A DNA stretch of 64,000 nucleotides from CAVTQY01 sp963736975 (GCA_963736975.1 CAVTQY010000001.1:1240001-1304000), one strand, 5' to 3'; counted from the first letter of the stretch, positions 1 through 8,718 are shown. Numbers and translations are program-made. Notes: generated by a model from the sequence alone, not told the origin.

Positions 1-1
1 T

Positions 2-220
2 CCGATCGGTCCTTTCATCGCGGATTTCACCTGTATCGCCGACCGACTGGTTATCGAGGTCGATGGCGGGCAACACGCGGAGCGCCATTCGGATGAAAGC
101 CGAACATCCTGGCTGCAGAGCCAGGGATGGCGCGTGCTCCGGTTCTGGAATCACGATGTCCTTCGCGATACCGACGATGTTTTGGACAGGATTGTCCGCG
201 AATTGGTCAGTAGCGATTGA
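2..220 (+). CDS. DUF559-type endonuclease domain protein (3' end only)
   Basis: The gene runs in from the left edge, so only the last 72 codons are seen. The reading PFIADF, then LVIEVDGGQH about ten residues later, then GWRVLRFWNHDVL, is the signature of the DUF559 / very-short-patch-repair-like nuclease fold; the E-V-D-G-G-Q-H stretch corresponds to the metal-binding core of that fold. Such proteins are usually about 110-130 residues, so roughly 40-50 are missing. It ends at a TGA followed by a palindromic repeat and then the formate dehydrogenase gene. Its substrate is not known. The family assignment is firm; a role in DNA repair or restriction is inference. Confidence 0.8.
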   Translation, partial: PIGPFIADFTCIADRLVIEVDGGQHAERHSDESRTSWLQSQGWRVLRFWNHDVLRDTDDVLDRIVRELVSSD

Positions 221-232
221 GATAAAAGCAGG

Positions 233-303
233 CGCCCTCACCCGGCGCACCCTCACCCGCCTCGCCGAAGCGCGCCGACCTCTCCCGCAACGCGGGAGAG
301 GTG
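233..303 (+). repeat. Palindromic two-hairpin repeat, copy A
   Basis: This stretch contains CCTCACCCG followed, after a variable middle, by the hairpin CCTCTCCCGC - loop - GCGGGAGAGG. The first CCCTCACCCG unit occurs twice in tandem (from 235 and from 250). It lies between the DUF559 gene and fdsA and ends about 20 bases before the fdsA start. It is the least regular of five copies in the window (the others start at 26240, 46490, 54872 and 54945). Confidence 0.85.
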
Positions 304-325
304 GTAGAAAATCGAGGAGTCAAAT

Positions 326-3175
326 ATGCCGTTGATCCAGGAAGTCGACTACGGCACGCCGGCAAGTCCGGCGACAACCATGGTAACGCTCACCATCGAC
401 GGCCACGAGGTCACTGTCCCCGAGGGCACCTCCGTCATGCGCGCGGCGATGATCGCCGGGACCCAGATCCCGAAGCTCTGCGCGACGGATTCACTGAACG
501 CGTTCGGCTCCTGCCGTCTCTGCCTGGTGGAGATCGAAGGGCGCGCCGGAACGCCGGCCTCTTGCACCACGCCGGTAGCCGCCGGGATGAAAGTTTCGAC
601 CATTACCGACCGCGTCCGCCGTATCCGCCGCGGCGTGATGGAGCTTTACCTGTCTGATCACCCGCGCGACGGATTTACCTCGCCGGCCGCCGGCAACAGC
701 GAGTTCCAACAGATGGCCGGCCTGGTGGGCGTGCGGGAGGTGCGTTACGGCTATTCCGGCGCAAACCATCTGGATGCGCCGGTCGATGGCTCCAACCCGT
801 ATTTCCAGTTCGACCCGGCGCGCTGCATCGTCTGCTCTCGTTGCGTGCGCGCTTGCGAGGAAACCCAGGGAACCTTCGCACTGACCGTCGATGGCCGCGG
901 CTTCGCCTCGAAGATCGTTGCCGGGATGAACGAGCCGTTTCTGGAATCGGAATGCGTCTCGTGCGGCGCCTGCGTGCAGGCCTGTCCGACCGGATCGTTG
1001 CTCGAGAAATCTGTCGTCGAGCTCGGCCAACCGGAGCACTCGGTCGTGACGACCTGCGCCTACTGCGGCGTGGGCTGTAATTTCAAGGCGGAGATGCAAG
1101 GCGACCAGGTCGTCCGCATGGTGCCCTGGAAGGAAGGCAAAGCCAATCACGGGCATTCCTGCATCAAGGGCCGCTTCGCCTGGGGTTATGCGATGCATGG
1201 CGACCGCATGCTCAAACCGATGCTGCGCGAACGCATCACCGATCCCTGGCGCGAGGTGAGCTGGGACGAAGCAATCGCGCGGATCGCCGCTGAATTCCGC
1301 CGTATCCAGGCACAACACGGACGGGGCGCGGTCGGCGCCATCACCTCCTCGCGCTGCACCGACGAGGAAACGTATCTGGTGCAGAAGTTGGTGCGGGCCG
1401 GCTTCCGCAACAACAACGTCGATACCTGCGCGCGCGTCTGCCATTCGCCGACTGGCTACGGGCTGGGCAAGACCTTCGGCACTTCGGCGGGGACGAACGA
1501 TTTCGACTCGGTCGACCAGGCTGATGTGATCATGGTGATCGGCGCCAATCCGACCGACGGGCACCCGGTTTTCGCCTCGCACATGAAACGGCGGCTGCGC
1601 GAAGGAGCGAAGCTGATTGTCGCCGATCCGCGCCGGATCGACCTGGTGCGTACCCCGCATGTGGAGGCTGCGTATCACCTGCCGCTCAAGCCCGGCACGA
1701 ATGTCGCGCTGTTGGATGCGATGGCGCATGTCGTCGTGACCGAAGGGCTGGTCGATGAGGCGTATGTGCGCGAGCGCTGCGAATGGGACGCGTTCCAGGA
1801 CTGGGCGGCGTTCGTCTCCGAGCCGCGCAACAGCCCCGAGGCCGTGGAGCAGGTCAGCGGCGTGCCGGCCTCGACGATCCGCGCCGCGGCGCGGCTCTAC
1901 GCCACGGCCCGGAATGCGGCGATCTACTACGGCCTGGGCGTCACCGAGCACAGCCAGGGCAGCACGGCGGTGATGGCGCTGGCCAATCTGGCAATGGCGA
2001 CCGGCAATGTCGGCCGGCCGGGAACCGGCGTGAACCCGCTGCGCGGGCAGAACAACGTGCAGGGTTCCTGCGACATGGGCAGCTTCCCGCATGAACTCCC
2101 CGACTACCGCCATGTGAGCCGACCGGATGTCCGGGCGATCTACGAGCGGGAATGGGGCGTGCCGCTCGACCCGGAACCGGGGCTGCGAATTCCCAACATG
2201 CTCGATGCGGCGCAGGATGGTTCATTCCGGGCGCTGTATATTCAGGGGGAGGATATCGCCCAGTCCGATCCGGACACGCGGCACGTCACCGCCGGGCTGG
2301 AGGCGATGGAGTGCGTGGTCGTGCAGGATCTGTTCCTGAACGAAACCGCGAATTACGCCCACATTTTCCTGCCCGGTTCATCGTTCCTGGAAAAGGACGG
2401 CACGTTCATCAACGCGGAGCGGCGCATCAACCTCGTGCGCAAGGTCATGGCGCCGCGCAACGGCTATGAGGACTGGCAGATCACCCAGCTCATCGCCAAC
2501 GCACTTGGGCTCGGCTGGAACTATCGCCATCCGTCCGAGATCATGGACGAGATCGCCCGTACGACGCCCAGCTTTGCCGGCGTCTCGTTCGAGAAGCTCG
2601 ACCGGCTCGGCTCGGTGCAGTGGCCGTGCAACGACGCGGCTCCCGAAGGCACGCCGACCATGCACGTGGGTCATTTCGTACGCGGCAAAGGCAACTTCCT
2701 GATCACCGAGTATGTCGCAACGGACGAACGCACGGGACCGCGTTTCCCCCTGTTGCTGACCACGGGGCGCATCCTGAGCCAGTACAATGTCGGCGCGCAA
2801 ACCCGGCGCACCGGCAATGTCATCTGGCACGCGGAAGACGTGCTGGAGATCCATCCGCATGACGCGGAGGAACGCGGAATCCGCGATGGCGATCCCGTGC
2901 GGCTGGCGAGTCGAGCCGGGGACACTACCTTGCGCGCCCGCATCACCGATCGCGTCGCCCCGGGCGTGGTTTACACCACGTTCCACCATCCGGACACGCA
3001 GGCCAACGTGGTCACGACCGACTACTCCGACTGGGCCACCAACTGCCCCGAATACAAGGTGACCGCGGTGCAGGTGTCGCCCAGCAACGGGCCCAGCGAA
3101 TGGCAAATCCGCTATCGCGAGTTCAGCGACGCAAGCCGGCGAATCGAGCCGGCGACGCTCGTGCCGGCCAAGTGA
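326..3175 (+). CDS. fdsA: Molybdo/tungsto formate dehydrogenase alpha subunit, FdsA type
   Basis: 949 residues with the FdsA layout: an N-terminal [2Fe-2S] domain (C52, C63, C66, C80), a ferredoxin-like part with two CxxCxxCxxxC sets (around 167-177 and 210-222), the CxxCxxxC plus later Cys site of the molybdopterin oxidoreductase fold (around 245), and the C-terminal MGD-binding domain. It oxidises formate to CO2 at a bis-MGD cofactor. The active-site residue in RVCHSP is Cys372, so this is a Cys rather than a selenocysteine enzyme. Odd: in the His/Cys3 cluster motif, normally HPxDC-x2-C-x5-C, the His is kept (H112) but the three Cys positions are G116, S119 and S125. The ATG at 326 follows a GAGGAG. 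The stop overlaps the GTG of fdhD. fdsG and fdsB, which normally precede fdsA, are not present upstream within the window. Confidence 0.93.
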   Translation: MPLIQEVDYGTPASPATTMVTLTIDGHEVTVPEGTSVMRAAMIAGTQIPKLCATDSLNAFGSCRLCLVEIEGRAGTPASCTTPVAAGMKVSTITDRVRRIRRGVMELYLSDHPRDGFTSPAAGNSEFQQMAGLVGVREVRYGYSGANHLDAPVDGSNPYFQFDPARCIVCSRCVRACEETQGTFALTVDGRGFASKIVAGMNEPFLESECVSCGACVQACPTGSLLEKSVVELGQPEHSVVTTCAYCGVGCNFKAEMQGDQVVRMVPWKEGKANHGHSCIKGRFAWGYAMHGDRMLKPMLRERITDPWREVSWDEAIARIAAEFRRIQAQHGRGAVGAITSSRCTDEETYLVQKLVRAGFRNNNVDTCARVCHSPTGYGLGKTFGTSAGTNDFDSVDQADVIMVIGANPTDGHPVFASHMKRRLREGAKLIVADPRRIDLVRTPHVEAAYHLPLKPGTNVALLDAMAHVVVTEGLVDEAYVRERCEWDAFQDWAAFVSEPRNSPEAVEQVSGVPASTIRAAARLYATARNAAIYYGLGVTEHSQGSTAVMALANLAMATGNVGRPGTGVNPLRGQNNVQGSCDMGSFPHELPDYRHVSRPDVRAIYEREWGVPLDPEPGLRIPNMLDAAQDGSFRALYIQGEDIAQSDPDTRHVTAGLEAMECVVVQDLFLNETANYAHIFLPGSSFLEKDGTFINAERRINLVRKVMAPRNGYEDWQITQLIANALGLGWNYRHPSEIMDEIARTTPSFAGVSFEKLDRLGSVQWPCNDAAPEGTPTMHVGHFVRGKGNFLITEYVATDERTGPRFPLLLTTGRILSQYNVGAQTRRTGNVIWHAEDVLEIHPHDAEERGIRDGDPVRLASRAGDTTLRARITDRVAPGVVYTTFHHPDTQANVVTTDYSDWATNCPEYKVTAVQVSPSNGPSEWQIRYREFSDASRRIEPATLVPAK

Positions 3176-4029
3176 CATCGGCCGCATCGACCCTACCGGC
3201 GACGGACGTGCTGCGCTCGGCGTGGCGCGACCGCACGGTATCCCGCGGCATTCGTACAATTCCCGAAGAGACGCCGATCGCGCTTACCTATAATCGTGCG
3301 ACGCTCGCAGTGATGCTGGCCACCCCGGCCGATCTCGAGGATTTCGCGCTCGGTTTCAGCCTTACCGAAGGCATTATCGAATGCCGTGAGCAGATCGAGG
3401 AGCTGACGATCGTCGCGGTCGAGGGCGGGATCGAGTTGCGCATGTGGCTGGCGGCCGAGCGCGTCGATGTCGCCGAGGCGCGGCGGCGCCGGCTGACCGG
3501 GCCGAGCGGGTGCGGCTTATGCGGCATCGAGAGCCTGGCGGATGCGGTGCGTCCGCCGCCGCCGGTGATCTCGGCCGCGCGCTTCGCCCCCGACGACATC
3601 AGCGCCGGCATGGCGGCATTGCCCGCCGCCCAGGCACTCAACCGGGCCACTCACGCGGTGCACGCAGCCGGGTTTTGGCATCCGATGCGCGGGCTCGTCG
3701 CGCTGCGTGAGGATGTCGGACGGCACAACGCACTGGACAAGCTGGCCGGGGCCCTGGCGCATGAGGCAACCACCGCTTCCGACGGGATGGTCCTGCTCAG
3801 CAGCCGACTCTCGGTGGAGCTGGTGCAGAAGGCGGCGGCGATCGGCGCGCCGGTCATCGTCGCCGTCTCCGCACCGACCGCCCTCGCCGTGCGGATGGCG
3901 GAGCAGGCCGGCATCGCCCTGGTCGGGGTGGCGCGGCAGGACGGGTTCGAGGTGTTCACGCATCCGGAGCGGATCGACCTTGCGCCAGCCCGGCCCGTCG
4001 TTAAGGAGCGGGCCCAGCATGTCGCCTGA
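3172..4029 (+). CDS. fdhD: Formate dehydrogenase accessory sulfurtransferase FdhD
   Basis: FdhD (FdsC in fds operons) passes sulfur from a cysteine desulfurase to the bis-MGD cofactor and is required for formate dehydrogenase activity. The family CxxC is seen as GCGLCGIE with C114 and C117, and the C-terminal half has the conserved DVGRHNALDKL segment. The open frame extends upstream inside fdsA, but a GTG at 3172 that overlaps the fdsA TGA (GTGA) gives a 285-residue protein of normal family length and implies translational coupling. Its end overlaps the start of fdsD by 11 bases. Cytoplasmic. Confidence 0.93.
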   Translation: MTSAASTLPATDVLRSAWRDRTVSRGIRTIPEETPIALTYNRATLAVMLATPADLEDFALGFSLTEGIIECREQIEELTIVAVEGGIELRMWLAAERVDVAEARRRRLTGPSGCGLCGIESLADAVRPPPPVISAARFAPDDISAGMAALPAAQALNRATHAVHAAGFWHPMRGLVALREDVGRHNALDKLAGALAHEATTASDGMVLLSSRLSVELVQKAAAIGAPVIVAVSAPTALAVRMAEQAGIALVGVARQDGFEVFTHPERIDLAPARPVVKERAQHVA

Positions 4030-4231
4030 CAAACTCGCCCATATGGCCAACCAGATCGGCCGGTTCTTTGCCTCCCAGCCGCGTGACCAGGCGGTAACCG
4101 CCATCGAGGACCATTTACGCAAGTTCTGGGACCCGCGCATGCGGGCTGCCATTATTGCCGAATCTGGGCGGCTCGGACAGAAGTTGGACCCGCTGGTGCG
4201 GGAAGCAGTTGAAAAGTTGCGTGCGGTCTGA
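4019..4231 (+). CDS. fdsD: Formate dehydrogenase delta subunit
   Basis: This 70-residue protein sits in frame inside a longer, otherwise meaningless open frame. Its start matches the FdsD family: MSPDKLAHMANQIGRFF, then a segment with KFWDPRMR. FdsD is a small soluble protein encoded at the end of fds operons and is thought to help assembly or maturation of the NAD-dependent formate dehydrogenase. A GGAG about 10 bases upstream precedes the ATG, which lies inside the end of fdhD. The order fdsA-fdhD-fdsD is the canonical A-C-D part of fdsGBACD; the G and B parts are missing here. Confidence 0.88.
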   Translation: MSPDKLAHMANQIGRFFASQPRDQAVTAIEDHLRKFWDPRMRAAIIAESGRLGQKLDPLVREAVEKLRAV

Positions 4232-4306
4232 CAAGATTCGTTCCGTTACGGTGATCACCAGGACTGTCGAAAATCAAAAACTAAAGGTCACGGGAGGGAT
4301 ATCCCC

Positions 4307-5689
4307 ATGAGTTTCAGTGCCGCTGGAGCCGCACCGGGTTTCCTCGACCGGGAGCGAATCGTTGCCGGCCGGGGGTTCAGTCGCTGGCTGGTGCCGCCCG
4401 CAGCGCTCTGCGTGCATCTTTGCATCGGCCAGGTTTATGCGTTCAGCGTGTTCAACCTGCCGATGACAAAGCTGATCGGCATCACGAAATCCGCGCCCGA
4501 TGACTGGAAACTGACGGAACTCGGCTGGATCTTCAGTATTGCCATTGCGGTGCTCGGGATTGCCTCAGCCGTTGGCGGTGCCTGGCTGGATCGCGTTGGG
4601 CCGCGCAAGGCGATGTTCCTGGCAGCCTGTTGCTTCGGCGGCGGTTTCCTGGTCTCGGCGCTTGGGGTCAACGTCCACAGCCTCTGGCTGGTCTATTTCG
4701 GCTACGGCCTGCTCGGCGGCATCGGGCTCGGCATTGGCTACATCTCGCCGGTGAAGACGTTGATCACCTGGTTCCCCGACCGGCCCGGGATGGCGACCGG
4801 GATGGCGATCATGGGCTTCGGGGGTGGCGCGATGATCGCCTCGCCGTTGTCCGTCTTGCTGATGGGTGCCTTCTCCAGCCCGACGCATGTCGGCGTGGCC
4901 GAGACGTTCGTGGTGCTGGGCATTGTCTATTTCTGCTTTATGGCCATTGGCGGCCTGATCGTGCGTGTGCCGCCCGTCGGCTGGCATCCGGAAGGCTATA
5001 CCGTCCCCACGCAATCGGCGCGGCTGATCACGACAGAGAATGTTCATGTCGATGTGGCTTGGCGCACGCCGCAGTTCTGGCTGTTGTGGTGGGTGCTGTG
5101 CCTCAACGTCACGGCTGGCATCGGCGTGCTCGGCCAGGCCTCGGCTATGGCGCAGGAGATGTTCCCCGGCCGCATTACCGCTGTCGCCGCCGCCGGTTTC
5201 GTCGGGCTGCTGAGCCTGTTCAACATGGCGGGCCGGTTCTTCTGGGCCTCGACCTCGGACTATATCGGGCGGAAGAACACCTACTGCGTGTTCTTCCTGC
5301 TGGGCATGATCCTCTATGCGCTGGTGCCGACCTCCGGGCATATCGGCAGCGTCGCCTTGTTCGTGATCTGCTTCCTGATCATCATCAGCATGTATGGCGG
5401 CGGCTTCTCGACCATTCCCGCATACCTGAAGGACATATTCGGCGTGCAGTATGTGGGCGCCATCCATGGACGGCTGCTTACGGCGTGGTCCGCTGCCGGC
5501 GTGTTCGGGCCGGTGATCGTCAACTACATGCGCCAGTACCTGATCGATCACGGTACGGCCAAGGCGGACGCTTATACCGACACGATGTACATCATGACCG
5601 GCCTGCTGCTGATCGGCCTGGTCTGCAACCTGCTGATGCGGCCGGTGCATGACCGGCATTACCTGACCGAACAAACGGTCGGCGCCTGA
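4307..5689 (+). CDS. MFS transporter, OFA (oxalate/formate antiporter) family
   Basis: 460 residues, twelve predicted membrane segments. The N-terminal stretch CIGQVYAFSVFNLPMTK and the later LGWIFSIAIAVLG match the OFA family of the major facilitator superfamily, whose characterised member exchanges oxalate and formate. A GGGAGGG about 10 bases upstream of the ATG is a strong ribosome site. The 75-base gap after fdsD and the shared strand suggest co-expression with the formate dehydrogenase, so formate or oxalate is the likely substrate; this is inference. A small membrane protein follows 15 bases after its stop. Confidence 0.85.
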   Translation: MSFSAAGAAPGFLDRERIVAGRGFSRWLVPPAALCVHLCIGQVYAFSVFNLPMTKLIGITKSAPDDWKLTELGWIFSIAIAVLGIASAVGGAWLDRVGPRKAMFLAACCFGGGFLVSALGVNVHSLWLVYFGYGLLGGIGLGIGYISPVKTLITWFPDRPGMATGMAIMGFGGGAMIASPLSVLLMGAFSSPTHVGVAETFVVLGIVYFCFMAIGGLIVRVPPVGWHPEGYTVPTQSARLITTENVHVDVAWRTPQFWLLWWVLCLNVTAGIGVLGQASAMAQEMFPGRITAVAAAGFVGLLSLFNMAGRFFWASTSDYIGRKNTYCVFFLLGMILYALVPTSGHIGSVALFVICFLIIISMYGGGFSTIPAYLKDIFGVQYVGAIHGRLLTAWSAAGVFGPVIVNYMRQYLIDHGTAKADAYTDTMYIMTGLLLIGLVCNLLMRPVHDRHYLTEQTVGA

Positions 5690-5704
5690 CCGGGAGAATG
5701 GTCC

Positions 5705-5839
5705 ATGAGCATGAACAGTCCCCCGCGCACCGAGACCGCTACGGGCGCGAAGCTGGTCATCTACTGGTTGCTTGTCGGCATCCCCCTGCTCTGGGGTGTC
5801 GCGCATACGCTGAGCGACGCCGTGAAGCTGTTCCACTGA
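5705..5839 (+). CDS. Small membrane partner of the OFA transporter (44 aa)
   Basis: A 44-residue reading frame with a polar N-terminus (MSMNSPPRTETATGAKL), one hydrophobic helix (VIYWLLVGIPLLWGVAH) and a short amphipathic tail. It begins 15 bases after the transporter stop with GGGAGAATGGTCC between, so it looks translated as part of the same message. Genomes with OFA transporters often carry such a single-helix protein directly downstream, sometimes annotated as an MFS transporter small subunit; I recall that association but cannot check it here. Its function is not established. Confidence 0.65.
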   Translation: MSMNSPPRTETATGAKLVIYWLLVGIPLLWGVAHTLSDAVKLFH

Positions 5840-5906
5840 GGACTGACGAGGGGAAACGGCGGTCCGCATCCTGCGTTGTCATGGTCAGTGGCAACGGAGG
5901 TCAACA

Positions 5907-6065
5907 ATGGCAACCAAGAAGCAAGAGACCGAGAAGCAGGGCGACAGCACCAACGTGCTGGCCGAGAAGGAGGATTTCGGCGGGGAATCAGCGAAGAAGC
6001 TCAAGGAAATGGGCGAGCGTTCCGAGAGCGCCAAACAGGAAAAAAGCAGCAAATCCGAGAGGTAA
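5907..6065 (+). CDS. Small charged hypothetical protein (52 aa)
   Basis: A 52-residue protein made almost only of Lys, Glu, Ser, Gln and Gly, with no hydrophobic core, so probably intrinsically disordered. The ATG is preceded by a perfect GGAGG seven bases upstream, which argues for real translation. It lies 67 bases after the small membrane protein and 75 before the radical SAM gene. I do not recognise a family; the composition resembles small stress-related hydrophilic proteins, but this is only resemblance. Confidence 0.55.
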   Translation: MATKKQETEKQGDSTNVLAEKEDFGGESAKKLKEMGERSESAKQEKSSKSER

Positions 6066-6140
6066 CACCTGGTCCCTTTCGCCTTGCGCCTGGGGTCGTC
6101 CTGACTTTAGTTATCCGCGGCTTCGACCCGGATTCCAATT

Positions 6141-7898
6141 GTGACTGACCCCTCCCCGCGGCGATTCCGGCTGACCCTGATCAAGCCATCGCATTACGAC
6201 GATCAGGGCTATGTGATTCAATGGGTGCGGTCGGCGATACCCTCCAACACGCTGGCCGCGCTGAACGGGCTGGCGGAAGATTGTCGCGACCGGCGCGTCC
6301 TCGGCGACGATGTCGATCTTGAGATCGTTGCCTATGATGAGACCAATGTCCGCATCCGGCCGGAGCGGATTGCCCGCGATATCGCCCGGGCCGGAATGGG
6401 GCTGGTGGCCTTGGTGGGCGTGCAGTCCAACCAGTTCCCACATGCGATGGACCTTGCCCGGCGGTTGCGTGCCGCCGGGACGAAGGTAGCGATCGGGGGG
6501 TTTCATGTCTCCGGATGCCTGGCCATGCTGCCCGAGGTTCCGTCGGACCTGCGGGAAGCGATGGACCTCGGCATCACGCTGTTCGCCGGCGAAGCCGAGG
6601 GCCGGTTGGAGACCGTGTTGCGGGATGCGCGCGACGGCACGCTGAAACCGCTTTACTATTTTATGGACGACCTTCCCGGTCTGGATGGTGCGCCGCTGCC
6701 GATGCTGCCGGCGATGCGCATCGAGCGCACCGGCGGACGGCTGACCAGTTTCGATGCCGGTCGTGGTTGTCCTTTCCAGTGTTCCTTCTGCACCATCATC
6801 AACGTGCAGGGCCGCAAATCGCGCTATCGGACCGCGGACGATATTGAGGCGATCATCCGCGCCAACCTTGCCCAGGGGATCGATCATTTCTTCATCACCG
6901 ACGACAACCTCGCGCGCAACCGCAACTGGGAAGCCATCTTCGACCGGCTGATCCGTATGCGCGAGGAGGAAGGCCTATTTTTTCGTTTCGTCATTCAGGT
7001 GGACACGCTCTGCCACAAAATCCCGCGCTTCATCGAAAAAGCCGCGCGGGCCGGGGTGACGCGCGTGTTCATCGGGCTGGAGAACATCAATCCGGACAGC
7101 CTGCTGTCGGCGAAGAAGAAACAGAACCGGATCGCCGAGTACCGCAAGATGCTGCTGGAGTGGAAGCGCCATCGCTGCTTCACCTATGCCGGCTACATTC
7201 TGGGTTTTCCGACCGATACGCCGGAAACCATCGTGCGTGATATCGGGATCATCCAACGCGAGTTGCCGCTCGATCTGCTGGAGTTCTTCTGCCTGACGCC
7301 GCTGCCGGGATCGGAGGATCATAAGCGCTTGCTGTTGTCGGGTGTGCCGATGGACCCCGATATGAACAAATACGACCTCGAGCATGTCTGCACGGCGCAT
7401 CCGCGCATGAGCAAAGCGGAATGGGAGCGCGCGTATCGGCTGGCGTGGGAGACCTATTACACGCCTGAGCATATGGCGACGGTGATGCGTCGCGCCGCCG
7501 CCACCGGGATCAGCCCCGGCAAGATGATGTTCCTGCTGCTGTGGTTCGTCGGCTGCGTGATGATCGAGCGCATCCATCCGCTGGAGGGCGGGTATCTGCG
7601 GCGGAAGGTGCGCAGGGATCGCCGGCCGGGCTTCCCGATCGAAAACCCTGTGACGTTCTACCCGCGTTATGCGGCGGAGCTGATCGGCAAGCATATCCGC
7701 CTGGCGCGGTTGATCCGGCGGATGGCCAAGGTGCGGCGGGAGATCAAGCGCGATCCCGGCGCCCGCGACTACATGGATCTGGCGCTGACGCCGGTGGCGG
7801 ACGACGCGCTGGAAGCACTCGAGATGTTCCAGGTTTCGGATTCGGCGCGGGCGGCTGCAGGTCGGGCGCGGCAAACGGCTATGGCCGCGTCGCCCTGA
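6141..7898 (+). CDS. Cobalamin-binding radical SAM protein
   Basis: 585 residues. Residues 1-180 look like a B12-binding Rossmann domain, though without an obvious DxHxxG lower-ligand motif. The radical SAM core starts near 205 with GRGCPFQCSFCTI, the CxxxCxxC that binds the [4Fe-4S] cluster. A C-terminal part of about 170 residues has positively charged and hydrophobic stretches. Such proteins often methylate unactivated carbons, but the substrate cannot be told. GTG start. Its last 20 bases overlap the end of the convergent methyltransferase gene. Confidence 0.85.
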   Translation: MTDPSPRRFRLTLIKPSHYDDQGYVIQWVRSAIPSNTLAALNGLAEDCRDRRVLGDDVDLEIVAYDETNVRIRPERIARDIARAGMGLVALVGVQSNQFPHAMDLARRLRAAGTKVAIGGFHVSGCLAMLPEVPSDLREAMDLGITLFAGEAEGRLETVLRDARDGTLKPLYYFMDDLPGLDGAPLPMLPAMRIERTGGRLTSFDAGRGCPFQCSFCTIINVQGRKSRYRTADDIEAIIRANLAQGIDHFFITDDNLARNRNWEAIFDRLIRMREEEGLFFRFVIQVDTLCHKIPRFIEKAARAGVTRVFIGLENINPDSLLSAKKKQNRIAEYRKMLLEWKRHRCFTYAGYILGFPTDTPETIVRDIGIIQRELPLDLLEFFCLTPLPGSEDHKRLLLSGVPMDPDMNKYDLEHVCTAHPRMSKAEWERAYRLAWETYYTPEHMATVMRRAAATGISPGKMMFLLLWFVGCVMIERIHPLEGGYLRRKVRRDRRPGFPIENPVTFYPRYAAELIGKHIRLARLIRRMAKVRREIKRDPGARDYMDLALTPVADDALEALEMFQVSDSARAAAGRARQTAMAASP

Positions 7899-8718
7899 GC
7901 GAATAGGCCAAAGGCAGCCACGGCTTGTCCGGCCAGCGATAGAGACCAGCGTCGTCTTTCACCAAACAATCGAACATGCGCCAGACGACGGCTGGGTGCT
8001 CGTGCAGCCATTCGAGCCGCAGCCCGGCGGCGATAATAGCGCTCGCCACGTCGCCGAGGCCGTGCAGCCACTGATGCGTGGTGGCGTTGGCGAGCCTTGC
8101 GTCCGGATCGGCGTAGTCGCGTGGATCGGCTTCGAGCACACCGTCCGGGCTGAAATAGGGGTAAGTGAAACCAGGCCGCCCCGATGATCCTGTATTGTCA
8201 TCGAACACCAGGGCCGCCGGGTGGCCCTCGGCGAAATAGAGCGATCCGCCCGGCTTGAGGAAATGCGCCACCACCTTTGCCCAGGCGCGGATATCGGGCA
8301 GCCAGCAGATCGTGCCCCAGGTGGCGAAGACGAGATCGAAACCGGCCGGCTCGGCGATCGCACCCGGCGCGTCGTAGATGTCGGCCTGCACGAAATGCAC
8401 GCGGTATGACAGCCCGAGTTCGGCCGCCAGTGCACGTGCCGCTTCGATTGCCGGGGCGGAGAAATCGAGCCCGACGACCTCGGCCCCGCGTTGCGCAAGC
8501 GCCAGCGTGTCCGTGCCGATATGGCATTGCAGGTGCAGCACCCGCAGGCCTGCGACCGGTCCCAGCTCATGCTCCACAATCGGCAGTGTTTCACGGCCCG
8601 CCCGCAGAGCGGTCAGGTCGTAGCCGCGCGGGCCGAGATGGACGGCCACGCGCTCATCCCAGTTGGCGCGGTTCAGCCGCCGCCATTCGGGCGCTGCGCT
8701 CGCTTCACTGCCTGCCAT
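7879..8718 (-). CDS. Class I SAM-dependent methyltransferase
   Basis: 279 residues with the Rossmann methyltransferase signature: motif I VLHLQCHIGTDTLALA with an acidic strand end VVGLDFSAPAI, then FDLVFATWGTICWLPD and LKPGGSLYFAEGHP. The acceptor substrate is unknown; the closest feel is small-molecule methyltransferases of the Methyltransf_25/11 type. The start codon lies inside the mazG gene (46-base overlap), so it is probably translated from the mazG message. It converges on the radical SAM gene. Confidence 0.85.
   Translation of the reverse strand: MAGSEASAAPEWRRLNRANWDERVAVHLGPRGYDLTALRAGRETLPIVEHELGPVAGLRVLHLQCHIGTDTLALAQRGAEVVGLDFSAPAIEAARALAAELGLSYRVHFVQADIYDAPGAIAEPAGFDLVFATWGTICWLPDIRAWAKVVAHFLKPGGSLYFAEGHPAALVFDDNTGSSGRPGFTYPYFSPDGVLEADPRDYADPDARLANATTHQWLHGLGDVASAIIAAGLRLEWLHEHPAVVWRMFDCLVKDDAGLYRWPDKPWLPLAYSLRATRP

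Noticed and set aside
1430..1450. Selenocysteine in the formate dehydrogenase active site
   Set aside because: The codon is TGC (Cys), no in-frame TGA.
491..2113. 540-codon antisense frame inside fdsA
   Set aside because: High-GC antisense shadow without motifs; fdsA itself is unambiguous.
3100..3171. Upstream extension of fdhD
   Set aside because: Overlaps fdsA; the GTG at 3172 fits family length.
4565..5869. 434-codon antisense frame across the OFA transporter
   Set aside because: His/Gln/Asp-rich shadow with no hydrophobic pattern or family.
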